This document shows, piece after piece, positions 8,566 to 16,624 of a DNA stretch of 64,000 bases. A model generated the notes under the pieces. That model made no database searches, was not told where the DNA came from, and was given only the letters and a program-made list of their open reading frames with translations. Made by a program: the position numbers and the translations under genes. Positions within the stretch are counted from its first letter, which is position 1, and each line of letters starts with the position of its first letter. Source of the DNA: Nocardia cyriacigeorgica (GTDB lineage Bacteria; Actinomycetota; Actinomycetes; Mycobacteriales; Mycobacteriaceae); assembly GCF_010858045.1 (NCBI RefSeq), contig NZ_JAAGVC010000004.1, positions 62,001 to 126,000 of the forward strand, read 5' to 3'.

Positions 8566-9147
8566 CTAGCCGCGCCGCAGCCCGGCGATGAGCAGCCCGA
8601 CCAGCCTGCGCGCGTCGTAGCGCGGATTGTTGCCCGCACCGATGCACAGGTTGCCCACGCCGCGCATCAATTCGTAGGCCTCGACATCGCCGGCGATCTC
8701 GCCTGCGGTGGTGGCGGCGTCGAGCAGTTGGGCGCACACGGGAACCAGGCGATCGAGGAAGTAGGTGTGCAGGGCCTCGAAGGCGGCGTCGTCGGACTGT
8801 AGGGCCTCGGCCAAACCGTGTTTGGTGACCAGGAAGTCCACGAACAAATTGATCCAGCGACCCAGCGCCGCGTGTGGTGAGGCGACGGCCGCCAGGAGCG
8901 CCGGGCCCGCCTCCGCGCAGGCCTCGACCTGATGACGGTAGACCGCGACGATCAGGTCGGCGCGGGTGGGGAAGTGGCGGTAGATCGTGCCGACACCGAC
9001 ACCGGCCCGTGCCGCGATATCGCGCACGGGGACGTCGACGCCCGAGGCGACGAAGGCGGCGGCGGCAGCGTCGAGCAGGGTCTGCTCGTTGCGCCGGGCG
9101 TCCGCGCGCTTGCGCGGGGTCGGTGATTCGCTGCCGTCAGCGGGCAC
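8566..9147 (-). CDS. TetR-family transcriptional regulator
   Basis: 193-residue repressor. The N-terminal HTH (RDIAARAGVGVGTIYRHFPTRADL) at about residues 35-60 is a classic TetR motif, followed by an all-helical ligand domain. The GTG at 9147 is preceded by AAGGGAG. An in-frame extension towards 9567 would run through the operators and the neighbouring gene and is rejected. It is divergent from the aldo/keto reductase, and two near-identical palindromes sit between them, so it very likely represses itself and that gene. Confidence 0.9.
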   Translation of the reverse strand: MPADGSESPTPRKRADARRNEQTLLDAAAAAFVASGVDVPVRDIAARAGVGVGTIYRHFPTRADLIVAVYRHQVEACAEAGPALLAAVASPHAALGRWINLFVDFLVTKHGLAEALQSDDAAFEALHTYFLDRLVPVCAQLLDAATTAGEIAGDVEAYELMRGVGNLCIGAGNNPRYDARRLVGLLIAGLRRG

Positions 9148-9180
9148 GGCGCCACTCCCTTCGTCCTTCCGGTTGGCAAC

Positions 9181-9195
9181 CGGAACATTGTTCCG
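9181..9195. promoter_or_regulatory. TetR operator 1
   Basis: Palindrome CGGAACATTGTTCCG, 34 bp upstream of the TetR start. It shares 14 of 15 bases with a second copy at 9208-9222, centre to centre 27 bp. This spacing and its place between divergent genes fit a dimer-binding TetR operator. Confidence 0.8.
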
Positions 9196-9207
9196 TATGG
9201 TGCTTAT

Positions 9208-9222
9208 CGGAACATCGTTCCG
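9208..9222. promoter_or_regulatory. TetR operator 2
   Basis: Palindrome CGGAACATCGTTCCG, second copy of the repeat at 9181-9195. It lies 76 bp before the aldo/keto reductase start. Confidence 0.8.
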
Positions 9223-9298
9223 CTTGTTCAGGATGCCAGAGCGGGCGAGTCGGCTCCACCCACGCACCGGGTCGCGGTGCATTTCGAGAGGACTGGGC

Positions 9299-10318
9299 AT
9301 GCAGTACCGCAGTGTGGGACGCACCGGCGTACAGGTCAGCACGCTGGCGCTGGGCGCAATGAACTTCGGCAGTATCGGCCGCACCGGCCAGGACGAGGCG
9401 ACCGCGATGGTCGACGCCGCCCTCGACGCCGGGATCAACCTCATCGACACCGCGGACATGTACGGCCGCGGCGAATCAGAGGAAATGGTCGGCCGCGCCA
9501 TCGCCGGCCGCCGCGACGACATCGTGCTGGCCACCAAGGCATGCATGCCGATGTCCGACGAGCGCAACCACCGCGGAAGCTCACGCCGATGGCTGGTCCG
9601 AGCGCTGGACGACAGCCTGCGCAGGCTCGGCGTCGAGCACGTCGACCTCTACCAGGTCCACCGCTGGGACCCGAGCACGAGCGATGAGGAAACCCTCTCG
9701 GCGCTGACCGATCTCCAGCGCGCCGGAAAGATCCGCTACTTCGGCTCCTCCACCTTCCCCGCCTACCGCATCGTCGAGGCGCAGTGGGCGGCCCGCGAAC
9801 ATCGGCTCGGCCGCTACGTCACCGAGCAGCCGGGCTATTCGATCCTGCAACGCGGCGCCGAGGCCCATGTGCTGCCGGTGACCGAGCAGTACGGGCTCGG
9901 CGTACTGGTGTGGAGCCCGCTGGCCTCGGGCTGGCTGTCCGGTGCGATCCGGGCCGGACGCGAGATCACCACCAGCCGCTCGACTTTCATGCCGGATCGC
10001 TACGACCTCACGGTGCCGGCCAACAAGGCCAAGATGGACGCCGTCGAACAGCTGGCCGCCGTCGCCGACGACGCCGGCCTGACCATGATTCAGCTGGCAC
10101 TCGGCTTCGTCACCGCACACCCGGCGGTGACCACGGCGCTGATCGGGCCGCGGACCATGGACCACCTGCGCTCCCAGCTCGCCGCCGCGGACACGGTGCT
10201 CACCGCCGAGGTGCTCGACGCGATCGATGCGATCGTCGCGCCGGGCCTCGATCTGGCCCCGCACGAAAAGCACGACGCCACCCCTGCCCTGCTCGAGCCC
10301 GGGCTGCGACGCCGCTGA
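9299..10318 (+). CDS. Aldo/keto reductase
   Basis: NADPH-dependent carbonyl reductase of 339 residues with a TIM-barrel fold. LIDTADMYGRGESEEMVG carries the catalytic Asp and Tyr. Lysine comes in VLATKACMP and the histidine in YQVHRWD. The C-terminal cofactor motif is TALIGPRTMDHL. The ATG at 9299 has GAGAGGA 7 nt upstream. Divergent from a TetR gene with twin operators between them, so expression is probably induced by a small molecule the regulator senses. Looks like the AKR11/general-stress group, but the substrate is unknown. Confidence 0.92.
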   Translation: MQYRSVGRTGVQVSTLALGAMNFGSIGRTGQDEATAMVDAALDAGINLIDTADMYGRGESEEMVGRAIAGRRDDIVLATKACMPMSDERNHRGSSRRWLVRALDDSLRRLGVEHVDLYQVHRWDPSTSDEETLSALTDLQRAGKIRYFGSSTFPAYRIVEAQWAAREHRLGRYVTEQPGYSILQRGAEAHVLPVTEQYGLGVLVWSPLASGWLSGAIRAGREITTSRSTFMPDRYDLTVPANKAKMDAVEQLAAVADDAGLTMIQLALGFVTAHPAVTTALIGPRTMDHLRSQLAAADTVLTAEVLDAIDAIVAPGLDLAPHEKHDATPALLEPGLRRR

Positions 10319-10456
10319 GCGTGACGGTGACGGGTTCGCGCCGCACGGGTGGACGCGCATGGTGAGGTCGTCGCGGGTCAAGGTCGGTCGAGGAGCGCAG
10401 GACGGCGCCCGTCCGCCGCGACGTCTGATCGCGGTGTGGCCGATCGTCGGCGGCGT

Positions 10457-11836
10457 TCACGAGCCGGCGTCGGCGAGGCATTCGGCGGCGATCGGGATCG
10501 CGGTGGCGAGTTCATCGTCGGCCAGCGCTGAGTAGCCCAATGCCACACCGAAGGTGCGGCGCTGCCCGATGTGGTGCCTGGCCAGGCCGTCCAGGGCGAC
10601 TCCGCGGCGTGCTGCCTCGGTGACGGCGCGTTGCTCGGCGTCGGCGCTCATCAGCGGGATGACGAGGTGCGAACCGGCATCGTCGCCGCGGATGGCCAGC
10701 CCGCGGCGGGTGAGTTCGTCCACGACGAATGCCCGCCGCGGTGGCATCGTGCGGCGGAGCCTGCGCAGGTGGCGGGCCAGGTCGCCGTGTGCGGCCAGTT
10801 CGGCCAGGACCAGCTGGCCGGCCGGGCTCGGTGCGCTGCCGATCTGTTCCCGGTAGGCGAGCACGGCGTCGGTGATCTCGGGTGTGGCGACCAGCCAGCC
10901 CGCGCCGAGAGTGGGGGAGAGGATCTTGCTGGTCGTGCCGAGATGAATGACCACATCCGGCGCCATCGCCGCCAGCAAAGGCAACGGAGCTGTGTCGTAA
11001 CGCAATTCGCCGTCGTAATCGTCCTCGATGAGCAGAACATCGTTGGCCCGCGCGTAGTCGACCAGCTGCACGCGGCGGCGCGCGGCCATTCGTTCGCCGA
11101 GTGGGAACTGATGTGCCGGAGTGCAATAGACAGCCTTGACGTCACGAGGTAGCTCCGCGACGCGCAGGCCCTCGTCGTCCACCGGTACCGGCAGGACCCG
11201 CACTCCCGCCGCCCGAAACGCTCCGACCGCCCGCTGATAGCCGGGATCTTCCATCGCGACGCTGTCACCGGGGCGCAAGACGGCGCAAGCGATTTCGTTC
11301 ACCGCCGCACTCGCCCCTGCGGTCGCGAGGATCGCGGTTCCGGCTGCGGCGCTCAGCCCGCGATGGCGCAGCAGATGATCGGTGACCGTCGCGAGATACC
11401 GCGGCTCACCCGCGCGATCCTTGCGGACCACCGGTTCGCGGTCCGCGGCCGCCCGCCAGGCCCGGCGCCATGCGGGGCGGTCGATAGCGGGGACACAGGG
11501 CGCGCCGGGGCGCAGATCGAGCAGTGTGGACGTGCCGGAGACCGCGGCCGGCTCGGCGGTGTCGTGGCGTGCGGGTGCCGGTGCGGCGGTGAGATACGTG
11601 CCCGAGCCGCGCCGGCCGGTGAGCCAGCCTTCGGCATGCAGCTGATCGTAGGCGGCGGCGACCACGGTCCGGCTCACGGCGAGCTGAGCGGCCAGCGACC
11701 GAGACGACGGCAGCCGGTCACCGCCGCGTAGCACGCCGGAGGTCGCCGCCTGCCGCAGCCCGTCGGCCAGCTGCACCGACAGCGGCGCGGCGCCGCGGCG
11801 ATCGAGGTCGAGCAGCTCGGCGATCACCTCGGACAT
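10457..11836 (-). CDS. MocR/PdxR-type GntR regulator with aminotransferase domain
   Basis: 459-residue fusion of a GntR winged helix (DRLPSSRSLAAQLAVSRTVVAAAYDQL, about residues 40-66) with a PLP-binding class I aminotransferase domain. IEDDYDGELRY is the motif preceding the PLP site, and GTTSKILSPTLGAGW contains the Schiff-base lysine. MocR proteins sense PLP or a derivative and often control vitamin B6 or amine metabolism. The divergent neighbour encodes a PNPOx-fold protein, consistent with that. The ATG at 11836 is used rather than a TTG one codon earlier. Confidence 0.9.
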   Translation of the reverse strand: MSEVIAELLDLDRRGAAPLSVQLADGLRQAATSGVLRGGDRLPSSRSLAAQLAVSRTVVAAAYDQLHAEGWLTGRRGSGTYLTAAPAPARHDTAEPAAVSGTSTLLDLRPGAPCVPAIDRPAWRRAWRAAADREPVVRKDRAGEPRYLATVTDHLLRHRGLSAAAGTAILATAGASAAVNEIACAVLRPGDSVAMEDPGYQRAVGAFRAAGVRVLPVPVDDEGLRVAELPRDVKAVYCTPAHQFPLGERMAARRRVQLVDYARANDVLLIEDDYDGELRYDTAPLPLLAAMAPDVVIHLGTTSKILSPTLGAGWLVATPEITDAVLAYREQIGSAPSPAGQLVLAELAAHGDLARHLRRLRRTMPPRRAFVVDELTRRGLAIRGDDAGSHLVIPLMSADAEQRAVTEAARRGVALDGLARHHIGQRRTFGVALGYSALADDELATAIPIAAECLADAGS

Positions 11837-11838
11837 CA

Positions 11839-11885
11839 AGTGGCCTTTCGAACTCGATCAGAATTGGCTATTCAAGGATGCCACT
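11839..11885. promoter_or_regulatory. Imperfect inverted repeat between MocR and PNPOx-like genes
   Basis: AGTGGCCTTTCGAA (11839-11852) and TTCAAGGATGCCACT (11871-11885) are inverted relative to each other, sharing AGTGGC and TTGAA/TCGAA halves. They fill most of the 69-bp gap between the divergent genes. Possible binding sites of the adjacent MocR regulator; not proven. Confidence 0.35.
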
Positions 11886-11905
11886 GTACCCGGCACGGTA
11901 GAGCC

Positions 11906-12589
11906 ATGACCGAACACGCACCGCTCCGGCCACCGCTTTCGCCGACCCCGCGCAGTACACCCACGCGGCTGAAGGATCGCGCAGGCAAGGATCGCGCCGA
12001 GCTGGACGCCGTGCTCGACGCAGGCCTCGTCTGCCATCTCGGAGTGCTGCTCGGCGGCACTCCCGTGGTGCTGCCCACCGCGTACGGCCGGGACGGAAAC
12101 CTGCTCTACCTGCACGGATCCACCGGAGCGGGCAACTTGCGGGCCGCGCTGGAACACGATGTCTCAGTGGCCGTCACCCTGGTGGACGGGGTCGTCTACG
12201 CCCGCTCGGCCATGCATTTCTCGATGAACTACCGGTCCGCGGTGGTGCTCGGCCGCGCCGTGGAGGTCACCGATCCGCGGCAGCGGCTGCACGGGCTGCG
12301 GGTGATCGTCGAACATGCGGCGCCGGGCTCCTGGGACCGGGTGCGGCCGCCGAACAAGAAGGAGCTCGCCGCGACCGCTGTGCTCGCGCTCGAACTCACC
12401 GAGGCGTCGGTGAAGACGCGGGCCGGCGGGCCGAAGGACGACGCGGACGATATCGCCCTCGGCGGTGTCTGGGCGGGGGTGCTGCCGACCCGTCAGGGGT
12501 GGGGCCCGCCGGTGTCCGCGCCCGACCTCGAGCCCGGTGTCGCGATTCCGTCCTCGGTGTCCCAGCGCACGGCCCGCCAATCCGGCTGA
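11906..12589 (+). CDS. Pyridoxamine 5'-phosphate oxidase-like flavoprotein
   Basis: 227-residue protein of the split-barrel FMN-binding PNPOx-like group that includes NimA-type nitroreductases. The strands GLVCHLGVLLGGTPVVLPTAYG and LYLHGSTGAGNLRAALEHDVSVAVTLVDGVVYARSAMHFSMNYRS are typical. The ATG at 11906 is the first Met in a segment resembling family members; an extension to 11840 is possible but would run through the promoter. It faces a MocR regulator, so a role linked to vitamin B6 is plausible. True PNPOx activity is not shown. Confidence 0.82.
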   Translation: MTEHAPLRPPLSPTPRSTPTRLKDRAGKDRAELDAVLDAGLVCHLGVLLGGTPVVLPTAYGRDGNLLYLHGSTGAGNLRAALEHDVSVAVTLVDGVVYARSAMHFSMNYRSAVVLGRAVEVTDPRQRLHGLRVIVEHAAPGSWDRVRPPNKKELAATAVLALELTEASVKTRAGGPKDDADDIALGGVWAGVLPTRQGWGPPVSAPDLEPGVAIPSSVSQRTARQSG

Positions 12590-12696
12590 TCGAAGGTGAG
12601 TCCGGCCAATGCCGCGCTGACTTCTTCCGGTGCGGCGGGCGCGACACCGTGCGCGCTCACCGCCGCGATCTGTTCGTATTCGGCGGAATCCGGCAT
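12493..12696 (-). CDS. Small hypothetical protein, 3' end antisense to PNPOx-like gene
   Basis: 67 residues, not recognised. It begins 9 nt after the stop of the channel gene on the same strand and could be translated with it. Its last 97 bp overlap the convergent PNPOx-like gene. Composition is acidic with a plausible helix (PEEVSAALAGLTFDQ) and reads like protein rather than like random frame noise. The ribosome site is weak. Could be a spurious frame. Confidence 0.4.
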   Translation of the reverse strand: MPDSAEYEQIAAVSAHGVAPAAPEEVSAALAGLTFDQPDWRAVRWDTEDGIATPGSRSGADTGGPHP

Positions 12697-12705
12697 GGCA
12701 CCAGG

Positions 12706-13251
12706 TTAATTCGTGTCGCGGTCCGCGGGCTGCCGTGCCTCCAGCCGGTGGGTGATGCTCGTCGTCAGTACCGCCACCACGGTTCCGATGACGACCAGGT
12801 CGAACAGCATCTGCACGGTGCTGGCTATGCGGGCCACCTGGCCGACGGCGTGCACGTCGCCGTAGCCGACGGTGGCCAGCGTGGACACGGTGTAGTACAG
12901 CGCATCGGTACGGGTGTCGAGGCCGTCGAACTGTTCCGGATCGCGTTGCTCCAGCACGAAGTAGAAGATCGCGAAGAACACCACGACCACCGACACCAGC
13001 AGCAGCAGGCCGTCGATGCGCCGGGTGGTGTCTTCCATGGCGGCGACGTACTGGGTGATGCGCCGGTACCCGAGCCAGCACAATCCGATCACGCCGGCGG
13101 CGAAGGCGAGCAGGGTGAGGATCCGGCCGGGCCAGTCGTCGGCGAAGTCGTAGCCGACGGGGACGAAGTAGAACAGCAGCAGCGCGCACACCACCGTGGC
13201 GACATTGCGTAAGGCGTGTGCGCTCTTGGAGGGCCGTGCGGTCGCCGTCAT
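12706..13251 (-). CDS. Two-pore-helix potassium channel family protein
   Basis: 181-residue membrane protein with about four hydrophobic segments (roughly 17-31, 44-62, 81-100 and 140-165). The pore loop lies between the last two. It carries the exact K+ selectivity filter TVGYGD at 127-132, preceded by the pore helix ALYYTVSTLA. No cytoplasmic RCK or cyclic-nucleotide domain follows, so it is a minimal Ion_trans_2-type channel assembled as a tetramer. Short hydrophilic ends. It stands alone or with the small gene downstream. Confidence 0.88.
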   Translation of the reverse strand: MTATARPSKSAHALRNVATVVCALLLFYFVPVGYDFADDWPGRILTLLAFAAGVIGLCWLGYRRITQYVAAMEDTTRRIDGLLLLVSVVVVFFAIFYFVLEQRDPEQFDGLDTRTDALYYTVSTLATVGYGDVHAVGQVARIASTVQMLFDLVVIGTVVAVLTTSITHRLEARQPADRDTN

Positions 13252-13412
13252 CGGTCAATGATCGGCCGAGGGGGTGCGCCCGGTGGTGATACACGCCAAG
13301 CGTTGGCGAATTGCGACCGGTTGCGTGCGCGGTCCTCAGTGCTGTGCCGTGATGCTGTTCCGGCGGCCGGCAGCCGGTGACGGATGTCGCCGCGCCGGTC
13401 GGCCGAGCTCAC

Positions 13413-14117
13413 TCAGCCGATGAAGTAGTGCGAGTCGCGTTCGTGCAGTACAAGGTCGGCTCGGTGCGCGGTGCCTGCCACCAGGTCGGCATTGGCCATA
13501 TCGCTGTCGTGCACTTTGGCCCGCGCGGCGGTGTCGTCGCGGCCGCCGCGCAGGTGGCGGTGCAGCAGCCGTTCGACGCGGGTGTTCCGGTCGGCGGTCA
13601 GATACCAGCATTCGTCCAGCAGCGGCCGCACCTTCGACCAGGGGCCGTCGTCGAGCAGCAGATAGTTGCCCTCGGCGATGACGATGCGCTGGTGGGTGAC
13701 GACGATGCCAGCGGGTGTCGGCTCGTCGGTGGCGCGGTCGAACGTCGGCCACGGTACCGGTGCGCCGATCGGGGTATGCCGCAACCGGTTCAGGCCGTCG
13801 ACGAACCCGGTGACGTCGAAGGTATCGGGTTCGCCCTTGCCTGCCAGCCGCCCGATGGCCCGCAGTTGTGCATTGCGCAGGTGGTAGCCGTCCATCGGCG
13901 CGAGTTCGGCGACATTCGACCCGGCCGCGGCGTCGACGGCTGCCCGCAGCGCCGCGGCCAGCGTCGACTTACCGGCCCCGGGCGGGCCTGCGATGCCGAG
14001 CAGGTACCGGCCCCGGCAGCCTCCGGCCCGATCCAGCACCCGCTCGGCCAGCGCATCGACCGTCGTCTCGAGCTCGTCCGTCACCGCCGTGACAGTACTC
14101 GCGCGATCGGCCGTCAC
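13413..14117 (-). CDS. P-loop nucleoside/nucleotide kinase family protein
   Basis: 234-residue kinase of the uridine kinase/pantothenate kinase-like group. Walker A is GPPGAGKST near residue 44-52, and PMDGYHLRNAQL holds the substrate-binding Asp. The phosphotransfer region FDVTGFVDGLNRL and VIAEGNYLLLDDGPW follow, and the lid arginines lie in NTRVERLLHRH. Homologues are annotated as nucleoside/nucleotide kinase or fructose-transport-linked kinase; the substrate is not clear. A GTG start at 14117 is used; a second GTG about 10 codons later is an alternative. It lies 51 bp after the AidB-like gene on the same strand. Confidence 0.85.
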   Translation of the reverse strand: MTADRASTVTAVTDELETTVDALAERVLDRAGGCRGRYLLGIAGPPGAGKSTLAAALRAAVDAAAGSNVAELAPMDGYHLRNAQLRAIGRLAGKGEPDTFDVTGFVDGLNRLRHTPIGAPVPWPTFDRATDEPTPAGIVVTHQRIVIAEGNYLLLDDGPWSKVRPLLDECWYLTADRNTRVERLLHRHLRGGRDDTAARAKVHDSDMANADLVAGTAHRADLVLHERDSHYFIG

Positions 14118-14168
14118 CGGCTCCGTCGAGCCGGCGGCGGCCGTTGCACCGCGGTGAGCGCAGGCGTG

Positions 14169-15791
14169 TCAGGCGACGAACGCCCGCTCGATGATGGCGG
14201 CGGTATCGACTCCGGTGGGCAGGGTGCCGAACGCGATGCCCCAGTCGTCGCCGAGCCGGGTGGCGCAGAAGGCGTCGGCGACCGCGGAGTGGCCGTGCCG
14301 CACCAATTGCGCGCCCTGCAGGACCAACGCCATCAGCTCGACCACGCGGCGGGCCCGGTACTCGATATCGCTGAGGTCGGACAGTTCCTTGCCGACGCGG
14401 TCGATGGCGTCGTCCAGGCGCGGGTTTCCGCCACGGGCCAGGTTCACCTCGTTGAAGTAGGCCTCGACCGTCTCCGGCTGGCGCCCCATCGCGCGCAGAG
14501 CATCGAGCGCGGCGACATTGCCCGAACCTTCCCAGATCGACATCAGCGGCGCCTCCCGGTACAACCGTGGCATCCCGGATTCCTCGGCATATCCGTTGCC
14601 GCCGAAGCATTCCAGCGCCTCCGCGGCATGCGACGGCGCGCGCTTGCACACCCAGTACTTGGTGACGGCCAGCGCGATCCGGCGCAGCGCCGCTTCGGCC
14701 GGATCACTGCCCGCGCGGTCGGTGGCGCCGGCCAGCCGCATCATGACCGTGGTGGCCGCATCGGATTCGATCACCAGATCGGCCAGCACGTTCGCCATCG
14801 CGGGCTGGTCGATCAGCTTGGCGCCGAAGGCTTCCCGATGACGCGCGTGATGTACCGCGGAGACCGCGCCCACCCGCATCCCGGTGGCCGAACCGATCAC
14901 GCAGTCGAGCCTGGTCATGTTCACCATCTCGATGATGGTCTTGACGCCCGCGCCCTCCGGGCCGACCAGCCAGCCGGAGGCGTTCTCGTATTCGATTTCG
15001 GAGGAGGCGTTGGACTTGTTGCCCAGCTTGTCCTTGAGCCGCTGGATGCGGATCGGATTGCGGGTGCCGTCGGGCAGCACGCGCGGCAGCAGGAAACACG
15101 AGAGTCCGCCCGGGGCCTGCGCCAAGGTGAGGAACATGTCCGACATGGGGGCGGAGGTGAACCACTTGTGCCCGACGATCCGGTACGAGCCGTCCGGCTG
15201 CGGGGTGGCGGTAGTGGTGTTCGCGCGGACGTCGGAGCCGCCCTGCTTCTCCGTCATCGACATGCCCGCGATCAGACCGGCCTTGGTCGACGGCTCGCGC
15301 AGGCCGAAATCGTACGTGCGCGAACCGAGTAGCGGTTCGTACCGCGCGGACAGCTCCGGATTGTTGCGCAGCGCGGGGACCACGGCGTACGTCATCGAGA
15401 TCGGGCACATGTGGCCGGCCTCGGCCGAGCCCCAGGTGAAGAACTTCGCCGCGCGCGCGGTGTGCGCGCCGGGACGTTCGTCGAGCCACGGGGCGCCGTG
15501 CAGGCCGTGCGAGACCGCGACGTTCATCAGCTCGTGCCAGTACGGGTGGAACTCGACCTCGTCGATGCGGTGGCCGTAGCGGTCGTGGGTGTGCAGCACC
15601 GGCGGGTTCTCGTTGGCCAGCCTGCCCCACTCCTGGGCGCGCGCTCCACCCGCGAGCACACCCAGCTCGCGCACCTCGGCCTCGGCCCACCCAGCGCCCT
15701 CCCGGTGCAGGCCTTCGATCAGCGCCGGATTGCGGGAGAAGTCGAACGGGACGATCGGCGGGACCTGGTTGACAACGTCATGCGTCTGCAT
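14169..15791 (-). CDS. AidB-like acyl-CoA dehydrogenase
   Basis: 540-residue flavoenzyme close in length to E. coli AidB (541). N-terminal domain with FFTWGSAEAGHMCPISMTY, then the FAD-binding MSMTEKQGGSDVRANTT and GHKWFTSAPMSDMFL. The C-terminal part holds ECFGGNGYAEESGMPRLYREAPLMSIWEGSGNV, where the ACAD base region sits. AidB proteins bind DNA and respond to alkylation; others in the group are isovaleryl-CoA-like dehydrogenases. The ATG at 15791 has AGGAG upstream and overlaps the TetR gene by 14 nt. The frame is open further upstream inside the TetR gene, but that is not a fusion. Probably controlled by that TetR. Confidence 0.88.
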   Translation of the reverse strand: MQTHDVVNQVPPIVPFDFSRNPALIEGLHREGAGWAEAEVRELGVLAGGARAQEWGRLANENPPVLHTHDRYGHRIDEVEFHPYWHELMNVAVSHGLHGAPWLDERPGAHTARAAKFFTWGSAEAGHMCPISMTYAVVPALRNNPELSARYEPLLGSRTYDFGLREPSTKAGLIAGMSMTEKQGGSDVRANTTTATPQPDGSYRIVGHKWFTSAPMSDMFLTLAQAPGGLSCFLLPRVLPDGTRNPIRIQRLKDKLGNKSNASSEIEYENASGWLVGPEGAGVKTIIEMVNMTRLDCVIGSATGMRVGAVSAVHHARHREAFGAKLIDQPAMANVLADLVIESDAATTVMMRLAGATDRAGSDPAEAALRRIALAVTKYWVCKRAPSHAAEALECFGGNGYAEESGMPRLYREAPLMSIWEGSGNVAALDALRAMGRQPETVEAYFNEVNLARGGNPRLDDAIDRVGKELSDLSDIEYRARRVVELMALVLQGAQLVRHGHSAVADAFCATRLGDDWGIAFGTLPTGVDTAAIIERAFVA

Positions 15792-16560
15792 CGTGCGCTC
15801 CTGGGAGGTTGACCACGGGCATCGGCATGGTCGCCGTGCCATCGGTGCGGGCGGGATCGGGGACGGACGGGTGCGCGCCGGGCGCGGTGCCGAAGACGGG
15901 CAGCTCGGCGGTGGGTGCCGTGGTGGAGACGGCTGCGGACGGCCAGCTGATATCCGGGTGCGGACCGCGGCGCACACCGAGCGCGCGCAGGGCGAAGGAC
16001 ACCAACTCCGGCACGACCGATTCGGTATGCGGTGCGTGGGCCAGCGGCCCGACCAGTACCTCACCGATGGCGCCGACCATGGCGGCGGAGCTGATGCGGG
16101 CGTCCTGGGGCGGCAGCTCGCCGCGGGCCACGCCGTCGGCCACTGCGGATTCGAAGGTCTCGGCGAAGGCGCGCCGGAAGCGCAGGCGTTCGGCGTCGAC
16201 CGCCGCGTCGACGGGTTCGGCGAGCAGGACGTAGGCGAGTTTCGGATTCTTGAGCGCGCGCACGGCGAACGTCTCGACCGCCGCGCTGACCCGCTGCGCG
16301 GCATCGCCGCCGGAACCGGCCGCCGCGACGGCCTCCACCTCACGGGTGACCACCTTGCGGAACACCCCCGTGACGAGATCGGCCTTGCCCTCGAAGTGTT
16401 TGTACACCGTTCCGGTGGCCACGCCGGCCTCGGCGGCGACGGCGGCCATGGACAGCCCGGCGAAACCATCACGGGACAGCACCCTGGTCGCGGCCTGCAC
16501 GATCAGTGCGGCCTGCGCGTCGAGCCGGGCCTGTACGGCGGGGGTTCTGCGGTACACCAC
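15778..16560 (-). CDS. TetR-family transcriptional regulator
   Basis: 260-residue regulator. The HTH at about residues 35-60 (MAAVAAEAGVATGTVYKHFEGKADLV) is typical TetR. The ligand domain is followed by a proline/alanine-rich tail that is probably disordered. The start is placed at the GTG of 16560, because the TTG at 16596 would put the whole palindromic operator inside the gene. Its stop overlaps the start of the AidB-like gene, so the two form an operon, and a crotonase gene diverges from it. The regulated pathway is therefore probably acyl-CoA breakdown. Confidence 0.88.
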   Translation of the reverse strand: MVYRRTPAVQARLDAQAALIVQAATRVLSRDGFAGLSMAAVAAEAGVATGTVYKHFEGKADLVTGVFRKVVTREVEAVAAAGSGGDAAQRVSAAVETFAVRALKNPKLAYVLLAEPVDAAVDAERLRFRRAFAETFESAVADGVARGELPPQDARISSAAMVGAIGEVLVGPLAHAPHTESVVPELVSFALRALGVRRGPHPDISWPSAAVSTTAPTAELPVFGTAPGAHPSVPDPARTDGTATMPMPVVNLPGAHDADA

Positions 16561-16562
16561 GC

Positions 16563-16589
16563 AAGAAGTGAAGCACGAATTCACTTCTT
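16563..16589. promoter_or_regulatory. TetR operator, perfect inverted repeat
   Basis: AAGAAGTGAA (16563-16572), 7-bp spacer, TTCACTTCTT (16580-16589): perfect 10-bp arms. It lies directly before the TetR start and about 35 bp before the crotonase start, overlapping or abutting its -35 region. Very likely the operator for autorepression and divergent repression. Confidence 0.82.
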
Positions 16590-16611
16590 CACACAAGGGG
16601 GTATCAGGCCG

Positions 16612-16617
16612 TATGGT
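16612..16617 (+). promoter_or_regulatory. -10 box of crotonase gene, leaderless
   Basis: TATGGT, 18 bp after TTCACA (16588-16593) and 7 nt before the ATG at 16625. This decides the start at 16625 over the Met at 16613, which lies inside the box. Confidence 0.5.
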
Positions 16618-16624
16618 CGGTCAG

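Noticed and set aside
14169..16472. Apparent fusion of TetR sequence to the AidB-like dehydrogenase
   Set aside because: The upstream part is the TetR gene read in a different frame; the dehydrogenase has its own ATG with AGGAG and family-length protein.
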